64,000 bases of DNA, taken from Trabulsiella odontotermitis (GTDB taxonomy: Bacteria > Pseudomonadota > Gammaproteobacteria > Enterobacterales > Enterobacteriaceae). Under the pieces are notes generated by a model. It ran no database searches. It saw only the letters and a list, made by a program, of their open reading frames with translations, and was not told where the DNA came from. How positions within the stretch are numbered: position 1 is the stretch's first letter; each line of letters begins with the position of its first letter. The DNA lies in NCBI RefSeq assembly GCF_030053895.1, contig NZ_CP125781.1, positions 4,340,001-4,404,000 on the forward strand, written 5' to 3'. Position numbers and translations under genes: made by a program. Positions 1 to 10,944 of the stretch are shown here, in pieces.

Positions 1-2038
<2,038 letters not shown>

Positions 2039-2055
2039 TCACAACCCGAAGATGT

Positions 2056-2196
2056 CTTGTTCTGTCCGGCTTGTTGCGCGTCGTGAATACTGTGTTGTTC
2101 CGTACTCGCGATGCTCATGGACATTAAGTCCACTGCGCTCGCTACGTGCGGTACGCCTTGTCTTCACTTCGCTCACATCACCTCTGACAGTGTTGT
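2056..2196 (-). repeat. Palindromic insertion in the 23S-tRNA-Glu spacer (rsl-like)
   Basis: About 141 nt here replace the 4 nt found at the same place in the second operon (43379-43382); the flanks on both sides are identical. The segment can fold into a long imperfect hairpin. CTGTC at 2062-2066 pairs with GACAG at 2186-2190, flanking GAAG/CTTC extends the stem, and TGGAC/GTCCA forms an inner stem near the middle. Alternative long stem-loop blocks at this spacer position (ribosomal spacer loop, rsl) are described in E. coli and Salmonella; identity with those blocks is inferred. Confidence 0.7.
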
Positions 2197-2359
2197 CTTC
2201 TGATTGCGAAAATTTGAGAGACTCGAACACACATAAACTGTGTGTCGTTTCAATTTTCAGCTTGATCCAGATTTTTAAAGAGCAAATATCTCAAACGTGA
2301 CTCACTGAGTCAGTTTTGAGATATCAGTGGGCAACGCCTTTCACACATTACCGCGCAAG

Positions 2360-2435
2360 TGGCGTCCCCTAGGGGATTCGAACCCCTGTTACCGCCGTGA
2401 AAGGGCGGTGTCCTGGGCCTCTAGACGAAGGGGAC
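2360..2435 (-). tRNA. gltV: tRNA-Glu (anticodon UUC) in the 16S-23S spacer
   Basis: This is a 76-nt tRNA with an encoded CCA end. The acceptor stem is GUCCCCU/AGGGGAC, the anticodon loop contains CUUUCAC, and the T loop is GUUCGAAUC. A single tRNA-Glu in the spacer is the rrnB/C/E/G pattern of E. coli, and with purH as neighbour this supports rrnE. The gene symbol is taken from the E. coli position. Confidence 0.97.
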
Positions 2436-2522
2436 ACAAAGTCTGCTTCGCAAGACGCCTTGCTGCTATTCACTTTTCATCAGACAATCTGTGTGAGCAC
2501 TTCGAAGGCAGGTTCTTTCAGG

Positions 2523-4064
<1,542 letters not shown>

Positions 4065-4195
4065 AAGTTTGATGCTCTAAGAATTAAACTTCGTAATGAA
4101 TTACGTGTTCACTCTTTGAGACTTGGTATTCATTTTTCGTCCGAGGACGTTAAGAATCCAGTCACTCCGAGTGCCCACACAGATTGTCTGATAAA

Positions 4196-4208
4196 TTGTT
4201 AAAGAGCA
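4196..4208 (-). promoter_or_regulatory. rrn leader boxA antitermination site
   Basis: The minus strand reads TGCTCTTTAACAA, the canonical boxA bound by NusB-NusE, about 130 nt upstream of mature 16S. A second boxA-like CTCTTTAAAAATC lies in the 16S-23S spacer near 2270-2284. Confidence 0.85.
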
Positions 4209-4248
4209 GTTGCGACGCGGCTTACAGCGCACCGTCGCGAGGTGGCGT

Positions 4249-4276
4249 ATATTACGCTTTCCTCTTTCAGAGTCAA
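4249..4276 (-). promoter_or_regulatory. rrnE promoter P2
   Basis: TTGACT (4271-4276) and TAATAT (4249-4254) are separated by 16 bp on the minus strand, in the same place as P2 of E. coli rrn operons. The second operon has the same two hexamers and spacing. Confidence 0.8.
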
Positions 4277-4356
4277 CCCTGAATTTCAGCGTTTTTCTCT
4301 TCCGACGTCTCGTCGCGATGTGATGTTGTTCACAAGCGCCGTGTCGATGGAGGCGC

Positions 4357-4384
4357 ATTATAGGGAGTTCTCTGCAGCCCGCAA
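4357..4384 (-). promoter_or_regulatory. rrnE promoter P1
   Basis: TATAAT (4357-4362) is preceded at 16 bp by a weak -35, TTGCGG (4379-4384), on the minus strand. The downstream CGCC-rich discriminator and the AT-rich upstream stretch fit a stringently controlled, UP-element-assisted rrn P1. The second operon has TTGTCA at the -35 instead. Confidence 0.8.
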
Positions 4385-4460
4385 CAGAAAAATGACACAA
4401 AAATGACTGACTGCTGCATTCCCCAGCAAAACCCCGGGTTATACCTGTTTACACACAAAC

Positions 4461-4469
4461 TTATCCACA
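4461..4469 (+). promoter_or_regulatory. Perfect DnaA box between rrnE P1 and purH
   Basis: TTATCCACA is an exact match to the strong DnaA box. It is single, with no cluster around it, so it is not an origin. It may influence purH or rrnE transcription or titrate DnaA; that role is inference. Confidence 0.55.
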
Positions 4470-4501
4470 ACCCCGAGAAAAAATGAAAATTCGCGAGCGT
4501 C

Positions 4502-4523
4502 GCGCAAACGTTTTCGTTACAAT
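4502..4523 (+). promoter_or_regulatory. PurR operator and purH promoter -10
   Basis: GCGCAAACGTTTTCGT (4502-4517) matches the PurR consensus ACGCAAACGTTTTCGT at 15 of 16 positions. It directly abuts a candidate -10 TACAAT (4518-4523). PurR with hypoxanthine or guanine would block RNA polymerase here and so repress purHD. I see no good -35 hexamer. Confidence 0.85.
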
Positions 4524-4626
4524 GCCGCGCTAAACGAAAGATGCCTGGTCAGGCGCGTTAGTTGAGTTTTTTATGGAAAATTCACCTAACGCTCTCTGTA
4601 ATGTTCAAATCCTGGGGATTTATACC

Positions 4627-6216
4627 ATGCAACAACGTCGTCCAGTCCGCCGCGCTCTGCTCAGTGTTTCTGACAAGGCCGGTATCGTCGAATTCGCACA
4701 GGCGCTTTCCACTCGCGGAGTTGAGCTGCTGTCTACTGGCGGCACCGCGCGCCTGCTGGCAGAGAAAGGCCTGCCGGTGACTGAAGTCTCTGACTACACC
4801 GGTTTTCCGGAAATGATGGATGGACGCGTTAAAACCCTGCACCCAAAAGTTCATGGCGGTATTCTTGGTCGTCGTGGTCAGGATGACGACATCATGGCGC
4901 AGCACGCCATTTCGCCAATTGATATGGTGGTCGTGAACCTTTACCCCTTCGCCCAGACCGTGGCGCGTGAAGGCTGCACGCTGGAAGACGCGGTAGAGAA
5001 TATCGATATCGGCGGCCCGACGATGGTGCGCTCCGCGGCCAAGAACCATAAAGATGTGGCTATTGTCGTAAAAAGCAGCGACTACAGCGCCATTATTAAA
5101 GAGATGGATGCGAACGACGGCTCTCTCACCTTTGAAACCCGTTTTGATCTGGCAATTAAAGCCTTTGAGCATACCGCCGCTTACGACAGCATGATCGCCA
5201 ACTACTTCGGCAGTCTGGTTCCGGCTTACCACGGCGACACCGACGCACCATCAGGCCGTTTCCCGCGAACCCTCAATCTGAACTTCATTAAGAAGCAGGA
5301 TATGCGCTATGGCGAGAACAGCCACCAGCAGGCCGCCTTCTATATAGAAGAGAATGTGAAAGAAGCGTCGGTAGCGACGGCGCAACAGTTGCAGGGTAAA
5401 GCGCTCTCTTATAACAACATCGCCGACACCGATGCTGCGCTGGAATGCGTGAAAGAATTCAGCGAACCGGCGTGTGTGATTGTGAAACACGCGAACCCGT
5501 GCGGCGTCGCCGTCAGTGATTCCATTCTCGACGCCTACGACCGCGCGTATAAAACCGATCCGACTTCCGCGTTTGGCGGCATTATCGCGTTCAACCGCGA
5601 GCTGGATGCGGAAACCGCGCAGGCCATCATCTCTCGCCAGTTCGTCGAAGTGATCATTGCCCCAACAGCCTCTCTGGAAGCCCTTAAAATTACCGCCGCG
5701 AAACAGAACGTCCGCGTTCTGACCTGCGGTGAGTGGGCATCACGCGTGGCAGGTCTGGATTTCAAACGCGTCAACGGCGGTTTGCTGGTTCAGGACCGGG
5801 ATCTGGGTATGGTGACGGAAACCGAACTGCGGGTGGTGACCAAACGTCAGCCGACCGCGCAAGAGCTGCGCGACGCACTGTTCTGCTGGAAGGTGGCGAA
5901 ATTCGTTAAATCTAACGCCATCGTCTATGCGAAAGAGAATATGACCATCGGCATTGGTGCGGGCCAGATGAGCCGCGTTTATTCTGCAAAAATCGCAGGC
6001 ATTAAAGCTGGCGACGAAGGGCTGGAAGTGAAAGGATCGGCGATGGCGTCGGATGCGTTCTTCCCGTTCCGGGATGGTATTGATGCCGCAGCCGCTGTCG
6101 GCATCACCTGTGTTATCCAGCCGGGCGGCTCCATTCGCGATGACGAAGTGATCGCCGCCGCCGATGAACACGGTATCGCGATGATCTTCACCGACATGCG
6201 TCACTTCCGCCATTAA
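4627..6216 (+). CDS. purH: Bifunctional AICAR transformylase / IMP cyclohydrolase
   Basis: PurH catalyses the last two steps of IMP synthesis: formylation of AICAR with 10-formyl-tetrahydrofolate, then ring closure. The 529-aa protein starts MQQRRPVRRALLSVSDKAG, as in E. coli. The N-terminal cyclohydrolase domain has STGGTARLL near residue 40. The C-terminal transformylase domain holds the catalytic Lys-His pair at residues 287-288 (VKHANPCGV). An in-frame ATG at 4573 would add 18 residues, but the family length, the homology and the GGGGA ribosome site before 4627 favour the later start. It is the first gene of the purHD operon, 15 bp ahead of purD, under the PurR operator at 4502-4517. Confidence 0.97.
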   Translation: MQQRRPVRRALLSVSDKAGIVEFAQALSTRGVELLSTGGTARLLAEKGLPVTEVSDYTGFPEMMDGRVKTLHPKVHGGILGRRGQDDDIMAQHAISPIDMVVVNLYPFAQTVAREGCTLEDAVENIDIGGPTMVRSAAKNHKDVAIVVKSSDYSAIIKEMDANDGSLTFETRFDLAIKAFEHTAAYDSMIANYFGSLVPAYHGDTDAPSGRFPRTLNLNFIKKQDMRYGENSHQQAAFYIEENVKEASVATAQQLQGKALSYNNIADTDAALECVKEFSEPACVIVKHANPCGVAVSDSILDAYDRAYKTDPTSAFGGIIAFNRELDAETAQAIISRQFVEVIIAPTASLEALKITAAKQNVRVLTCGEWASRVAGLDFKRVNGGLLVQDRDLGMVTETELRVVTKRQPTAQELRDALFCWKVAKFVKSNAIVYAKENMTIGIGAGQMSRVYSAKIAGIKAGDEGLEVKGSAMASDAFFPFRDGIDAAAAVGITCVIQPGGSIRDDEVIAAADEHGIAMIFTDMRHFRH

Positions 6217-6231
6217 TCCACGGAGCAGAGA

Positions 6232-7521
6232 ATGAAAGTATTAATCATCGGAAACGGCGGGCGCGAGCACGCGCTGGCGTGGAAAGCCGCGCAGTCACCT
6301 CTGGTTGACACCGTGTATGTCGCGCCGGGCAATGCGGGCACGGCGCTGGAGCCTGCGCTGCAAAACGTCGCCATCAGCGCAACGGATATCCCGGCGCTGC
6401 TGAGCTTTGCGCAGAACGAAAAAATCGGCCTGACCATCGTCGGCCCAGAAGCCCCGCTGGTGATTGGCGTGGTGGATGCGTTTCGCGCCGCGGGCCTGAC
6501 GATCTTTGGCCCGACAGAAGGTGCTGCGCAGCTGGAAGGCTCAAAAGCGTTCACGAAAGATTTCCTTGCACGTCATAACATCCCTACGGCGGAATACCAG
6601 AACTTCACAGAAGTGGAGCCTGCGCTGTCTTACCTGCGTGAAAAAGGCGCGCCGATCGTCATCAAAGCGGACGGTCTGGCTGCAGGCAAAGGGGTGATCG
6701 TGGCAATGACGCTGGAAGAGGCGGAAGCCGCGGTGAACGATATGCTGGCAGGTAACGCGTTTGGCGACGCCGGGCACCGCATTGTTATCGAAGAATTCCT
6801 TGATGGTGAAGAAGCCAGCTTTATTGTGATGGTTGACGGCGAGAACGTGCTGCCGATGGCCACCAGCCAGGATCACAAACGTGTGGGTAACGGTGATACC
6901 GGACCGAATACCGGCGGTATGGGCGCTTACTCGCCTGCGCCGGTGGTCACCGACGATGTTCACCAGCGCACGATGGAGCGCATCATATGGCCAACCGTGC
7001 GCGGCATGGCGGCAGAAGGCAATACCTACACCGGTTTTCTCTATGCGGGTCTGATGATCGACAAGCAGGGCAATCCGAAGGTGATTGAATTCAACTGCCG
7101 TTTTGGCGACCCGGAAACTCAGCCGATCATGCTGCGCCTGCAATCTGATCTGGTGGAACTGTGCCTGGCGGCCTGTGACGGCAAACTGGATACGAAAACC
7201 TCACGCTGGGATCCGCGCGCCTCACTCGGCGTCGTGGTCGCTGCCGGCGGTTATCCGGGCAGCTATCGCACGGGTGACACTATTCACGGCCTGCCGCTGG
7301 AAGAGGTTGCTGACGGTAAAGTCTTCCACGCCGGCACCCGCCTCTCTGATGACGACCAGGTGCTGACCAGCGGTGGACGCGTACTGTGCGTGACGGCATT
7401 AGGCGAGACGGTGGCGCAGGCGCAGAAACGCGCTTATGAATTACTGCACGATATTCACTGGGACGGCAGTTTCTACCGTAACGACATCGGCTATCGCGCC
7501 ATTGCACGCGAGAAAAACTAG
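6232..7521 (+). CDS. purD: Phosphoribosylamine-glycine ligase (GAR synthetase)
   Basis: PurD joins glycine to 5-phosphoribosylamine using ATP, the second step of purine synthesis. The 429-aa protein begins MKVLIIGNGGREHALAWK, the conserved PurD N terminus. It contains the ATP-grasp core, with VIKADGLAAGKGV near residue 142 and GFLYAGLM and EFNCRFGDPETQ near residues 270-300. It is cotranscribed with purH. Its stop codon overlaps that of the convergent zraR gene: the palindrome CTAG at 7518-7521 supplies both TAGs. Confidence 0.97.
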   Translation: MKVLIIGNGGREHALAWKAAQSPLVDTVYVAPGNAGTALEPALQNVAISATDIPALLSFAQNEKIGLTIVGPEAPLVIGVVDAFRAAGLTIFGPTEGAAQLEGSKAFTKDFLARHNIPTAEYQNFTEVEPALSYLREKGAPIVIKADGLAAGKGVIVAMTLEEAEAAVNDMLAGNAFGDAGHRIVIEEFLDGEEASFIVMVDGENVLPMATSQDHKRVGNGDTGPNTGGMGAYSPAPVVTDDVHQRTMERIIWPTVRGMAAEGNTYTGFLYAGLMIDKQGNPKVIEFNCRFGDPETQPIMLRLQSDLVELCLAACDGKLDTKTSRWDPRASLGVVVAAGGYPGSYRTGDTIHGLPLEEVADGKVFHAGTRLSDDDQVLTSGGRVLCVTALGETVAQAQKRAYELLHDIHWDGSFYRNDIGYRAIAREKN

Positions 7522-8852
7522 CGGCTTAGCTTTGCCAGCAACGTTTTACGCGTGATCCCCAACTGACGGGCGGCTTCAGTTTTGTTGCCGCCCGTTTTTT
7601 CCAGCGCCGCCAGAATCACCTCTTTTTCCACCTCCACCAGCGGCTGAATCGCGGCGTCTCCGGTGTTATCTGGCTCCGGCACCACGGTTCCGGCAATCGA
7701 CAGCGGCAGTTCTCTTTCTGAAATATACTCGCCAGTTAATAACACCACCGCGCGCTCAACGGCGTTCTCCAGTTCACGAATGTTTCCCGGCCAGGGATAG
7801 TGGATCAGCAAATCCATCGCCTGCGGGGTAAAGCCTTTGACCGGTTTGCGGTTTCGCTCGCCGTAGCGTTGCAGAAAGTGTTCGGCCAGTAGCGGGATAT
7901 CTTCCCGGCGCTGACGCAGCGGGGGCATCTCGATGGTCACGACATTGAGGCGATAGTAAAGATCCTGGCGAAAACGCCCTTCGGCCACCTCTTGCGCCAG
8001 GTTACGGTGCGTCGCGGCAATCAGCCTGGCATCGATAGGGATCGTTTTGTTACTACCGACGCGCTGTATCTCACGCTCCTGGATGGCCCGCAGCAGGCGG
8101 ACCTGCATCAGCGGGGAGATATCGCCGATTTCATCCAGAAACAGAGTGCCGCCCTGCGCTTCCTCGAAACGGCCTTCGCGACGTTTATCCGCACCGGTGA
8201 ACGCCCCTTTCTCATGACCGAACAACTCTGACTCCAGTAATGATTCATTCAGCGCGGCGCAGTTGAAGATCACCAGTGGCTTATCACGGCGCCCGCTGCT
8301 GGTGTGCAACGCTCTGGCGACCAGCTCTTTACCGGTGCCGGATTCGCCGCAAATCAGCACTGTGGCATCCGAAGGTGCCACCAGCGCGATCTCATTCAAC
8401 AGCGCCTGCATCGCCGGGCTCTGCCCTACCATGCCAGATTGCATGGCGGAAACCGGTGATGACGCAACCGACGATGGATGCGTATGGGCCAGCGCCCCGG
8501 CGACGGTCTCTTCCAGACGGTCGAAATCCAGCGGTTTCGTCAGATAATCCAGCGCGCCGGACTTTATCGCCTCCACTGCGGTTTCAATGCTAGAGAATGC
8601 GGTCATGATCAGGATCGGAATCGCCGGATTGTACGCTTTGATCTCTTTTAACGTTTCGATCCCGTCCATTTCCGCCATACGAATATCACACAACACGAGA
8701 TCGAAAATACGTTCCCGCACCTGCTCCAGCGCCTGCCGCCCGTTGTACGACAGCGTGACGTTATACCCCCACCCCCGGAGCAACGCCTGTAATATCGTGC
8801 AGTGGCTGATGTCATCATCAACAACGAGAATATTGACCTTCGTACGAGTCAT
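7518..8852 (-). CDS. zraR: Sigma-54-dependent response regulator ZraR
   Basis: ZraR is the cytoplasmic regulator of the zinc/envelope-stress ZraPSR system. The 444-aa protein (E. coli 441) has three parts. The receiver domain has acidic residues DDD near 12-14, the phospho-acceptor in LVLCDIRMAEMDG near residue 56, and Lys in LTKPLD near 106. The AAA+ domain has Walker A GESGTGKE, the sigma-54 contact motif GAFTGA and Walker B GTLFLDEIGD. The Fis-type HTH is at the C terminus (TEAARQLGITRKTLLAKL). The gene starts inside the stop codon of zraS (ATGA overlap), so the two are translationally coupled. An older name is hydG. Confidence 0.96.
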   Translation of the reverse strand: MTRTKVNILVVDDDISHCTILQALLRGWGYNVTLSYNGRQALEQVRERIFDLVLCDIRMAEMDGIETLKEIKAYNPAIPILIMTAFSSIETAVEAIKSGALDYLTKPLDFDRLEETVAGALAHTHPSSVASSPVSAMQSGMVGQSPAMQALLNEIALVAPSDATVLICGESGTGKELVARALHTSSGRRDKPLVIFNCAALNESLLESELFGHEKGAFTGADKRREGRFEEAQGGTLFLDEIGDISPLMQVRLLRAIQEREIQRVGSNKTIPIDARLIAATHRNLAQEVAEGRFRQDLYYRLNVVTIEMPPLRQRREDIPLLAEHFLQRYGERNRKPVKGFTPQAMDLLIHYPWPGNIRELENAVERAVVLLTGEYISERELPLSIAGTVVPEPDNTGDAAIQPLVEVEKEVILAALEKTGGNKTEAARQLGITRKTLLAKLSR

Positions 8853-10237
8853 CCTTGCCTGTCCTTCTGTGATGCGTTCATCGGCAGAAACAGCGTAAAG
8901 ACGGCGCCTTCACCTGCGGTGCTTTCGACCTGAACCGTCCCGCCGTGCTGTTCAATAATATTCTGTACCACCGCCAGCCCAAGCCCGGTGCCGTCGGCTT
9001 TGGTGGTGAAATAGGGCGTAAAAATCGCTTCCAGTTGTTCCGACGCGATCCCTTTCCCGCTGTCGCTGACCGTGATTTTCAGCCGCTGACCATCGCTCTC
9101 GCTGGCCTCAACAGAAAGGGTACCGTCGCGACCGATTGCCTGAATCGCATTCAGATACAGATTCAACAACACCTGGGTCAACCTGTCCGGATCGGCCTGT
9201 ATCTGCCGTAGTTCCGGCCGCGAGTGGAATTGCAGATCAATGTCCCGGCTCTTCGCGTCCTGACTCACCAGTTGCAGCGAATGGGTGATCAGCGCATTGA
9301 CGTCAACTGCTTGCAGGGAAAGGTGCGGCGGTCGCACCAGCTCCAGCAGTTCACTCACGACCCGGTTCAGCCTGTCGGCCTCTTTTGCCATTACCTGCGC
9401 CAGCGCATGGGATTCACTGTCTGACGGTGCGCGTTCCGCAAAATATTTCGCAATCCCCTTGATGGAAGAGAGCGGATTACGGATCTCATGCGCGACGCCC
9501 GCCGCGAGATGCCCCAGCGCCGTCAGTTTCTCTTTGCGTTTATTCGCCTCCTGCAACAGCAGCCAGGAGCGCTGATAGCGGCGAAACCAGAACAGCGCAG
9601 AAATCGTCGCAAACAGCACCACGCCGGCGGCGCAAAGCATCACGATCATATTTCGCCGCTCTCTCGCCAGCGTCGCATCCAGTTCGCTGACGTCCAGAGC
9701 GATGAAAATCACCTGTGGCGCGCTGGCAACATCTCCACCGCCGCGTCGTGACATCATGCGCATATGATGCCTGCCCACAGGATTCTGCGGGCGAAACTGT
9801 CGGTAAATTTCCACCGCTGGTTCGGGCGTGGTGATCCGCCGCCAGCGCTCCTGCTCGCCGATACCCAGTTCGCGCATCATGGCGGCAGAATAGAGGGTTT
9901 TGCCGACCTGTAGCGGATCGCTATGAGCGGTGATCCGGCCCGCGTCATCCGTCACCGCAAACCACAAGACGCCCGGCTGCCAGGCCATCTCTTCCAGCAG
10001 CGCCTGCAGCTGCATTTGATGCATCCGCATGCCCATGCCGACACGCGTTCCCGACTCCAGCGCGCGGATTAATACGCTCCCTTTTTCCTCCAGGTTCTGC
10101 CGTGCGGCGGTATTTTCCCGCGCATAGTCGCGAATGATCAGCACCGAGAACAGGCCTATCAGCAGCAACGTCAGGCCCGCCAGCAATCCGCTTAGCCAGC
10201 TGGCGGCTGATCCTTTCGGTAAACGCATCAGGCTCAT
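8849..10237 (-). CDS. zraS: Sensor histidine kinase ZraS
   Basis: ZraS is the inner-membrane sensor that autophosphorylates and passes phosphate to ZraR. The 462-aa protein (E. coli 465) has a first membrane segment at about residues 15-35, a periplasmic domain with HHMRMM, and a second membrane segment near 200-220. The H box is GVAHEIRNPLSSIKG, followed by N, G1 (SDSGKGI) and G2 (GTGLGLAVV) boxes of the HATPase domain. The frame stays open upstream to 10801. ATG at 10235-10237 is chosen because it follows GGAAG, matches the family start MSLMRLPKG..., and the upstream part crosses the zraP gene and the promoter region. Confidence 0.95.
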   Translation of the reverse strand: MSLMRLPKGSAASWLSGLLAGLTLLLIGLFSVLIIRDYARENTAARQNLEEKGSVLIRALESGTRVGMGMRMHQMQLQALLEEMAWQPGVLWFAVTDDAGRITAHSDPLQVGKTLYSAAMMRELGIGEQERWRRITTPEPAVEIYRQFRPQNPVGRHHMRMMSRRGGGDVASAPQVIFIALDVSELDATLARERRNMIVMLCAAGVVLFATISALFWFRRYQRSWLLLQEANKRKEKLTALGHLAAGVAHEIRNPLSSIKGIAKYFAERAPSDSESHALAQVMAKEADRLNRVVSELLELVRPPHLSLQAVDVNALITHSLQLVSQDAKSRDIDLQFHSRPELRQIQADPDRLTQVLLNLYLNAIQAIGRDGTLSVEASESDGQRLKITVSDSGKGIASEQLEAIFTPYFTTKADGTGLGLAVVQNIIEQHGGTVQVESTAGEGAVFTLFLPMNASQKDRQG

Positions 10238-10272
10238 GAATACTTCCTTTACGTTGATGTTCTCTCCTGTGC

Positions 10273-10288
10273 AGCAGAAACCATGCCA
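10273..10288 (-). promoter_or_regulatory. Sigma-54 promoter of zraSR
   Basis: On the minus strand TGGCATG (10282-10288), 4 bp and CTGCT (10273-10277) match the -24/-12 consensus TGGCACG-N4-TTGCT with two changes. It lies 35 bp upstream of the zraS start. Confidence 0.75.
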
Positions 10289-10338
10289 CTTTTGCTGGCG
10301 GATAACTTTGTCCTCAGGCATATCCCGGGCCTTTTGCC

Positions 10339-10386
10339 GGGTAAAAATGACCCGCCCACGATGCCCTGGCGAGTCATTTTTACTCG
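10339..10386. promoter_or_regulatory. ZraR operator pair (palindromic sites)
   Basis: Two imperfect palindromes, GGGTAAAAATGACCC (10339-10353) and GAGTCATTTTTACTCG (10371-10386), lie between the divergent sigma-54 promoters of zraSR and zraP. The second, read on the other strand, matches the known ZraR target GAGTAAAAATGACTCGC almost exactly. The two centres are about 32 bp apart, that is three helical turns, so ZraR oligomers could activate both promoters. Confidence 0.85.
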
Positions 10387-10437
10387 TTTCGTCTGCCTTC
10401 TCACGAGGACGCCCCGTCTCTGCGCGGTTTTTGTCTC

Positions 10438-10453
10438 TGGCACGGAAGATGCA
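10438..10453 (+). promoter_or_regulatory. Sigma-54 promoter of zraP
   Basis: TGGCACG (10438-10444), GAAG and ATGCA (10449-10453) form a -24/-12 element with a perfect -24. It lies 37 bp upstream of the zraP start. Confidence 0.85.
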
Positions 10454-10489
10454 AAAAGGGGATGAATGGTTCAATAAGGAGAAAAGACG

Positions 10490-10942
10490 ATGAAACGAAA
10501 TAAAGGATTCACCCTGGCACTGATCGCTATTGCCACGCTGACGATTGGCAGCAGCGCGGCGCTGGCAGGCCCCCATTGGGGAAACGGCTACGGTATGGGC
10601 GGTCAGGGCTACAGCCAGCTGACGCCAGAACAGCAAACCACGCTGCAGAAATTGCATAACGACTACTACACACAGACCAGCCAGTTGCGTCAGCAGTTGA
10701 TGTCGAAACGCTATGAGTATAATGCGCTGCTCACCACCAGCTCGCCGGACAGCGCGAAAATTGAGTCCGTAGCGAACGAGATAGCAACGTTGAATCAGCA
10801 ACTCGACCAGCAGCGCGTGAAGTTTGATATTGCGTTAGCAGAATCAGGCGTGCCGCGTGGTACCGGAATGGGTTACGGCGGTTGTGGCGGCGGAATGCAT
10901 CGTGGCGGCGGTCACATGGGTATGGGCATGGGCCGCTGGTAA
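10490..10942 (+). CDS. zraP: Periplasmic zinc-resistance chaperone ZraP
   Basis: ZraP is a CpxP/Spy-type periplasmic, zinc-binding oligomeric chaperone induced by ZraSR. The 150-aa precursor has a signal peptide (MKRNKGFTLALIAIATL, cleavage after ALA near residue 26). The helical core contains LTPEQQTTLQKLHNDYY and QLRQQLMSKRYEYNALL. The tail is rich in Gly, His and Met, with the zinc-linked Cys in GYGGCGGGMHRGGG. The start ATG follows AGGAGA by 7 nt. It is divergent from zraSR with shared ZraR sites, and convergent with yjaH (2 bp between stop codons). Confidence 0.95.
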   Translation: MKRNKGFTLALIAIATLTIGSSAALAGPHWGNGYGMGGQGYSQLTPEQQTTLQKLHNDYYTQTSQLRQQLMSKRYEYNALLTTSSPDSAKIESVANEIATLNQQLDQQRVKFDIALAESGVPRGTGMGYGGCGGGMHRGGGHMGMGMGRW

Positions 10943-10944
10943 TC

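Noticed and set aside
4101..4400. A 99-codon minus-strand frame between 16S and purH
   Set aside because: It covers the rrn promoters P1/P2 and the leader with boxA, has no good ribosome site, and resembles no protein I know.
4461..4469. The DnaA box as part of a replication origin
   Set aside because: There is a single box with no DnaA-box cluster, AT-rich unwinding element or dnaA/mnmG neighbour; the E. coli origin lies elsewhere.
10238..10801. Extension of the zraS frame to 650 codons
   Set aside because: It runs through the ZraR operators, both sigma-54 promoters and antisense to zraP. Known ZraS proteins are about 460 residues and start at the ATG at 10235-10237.
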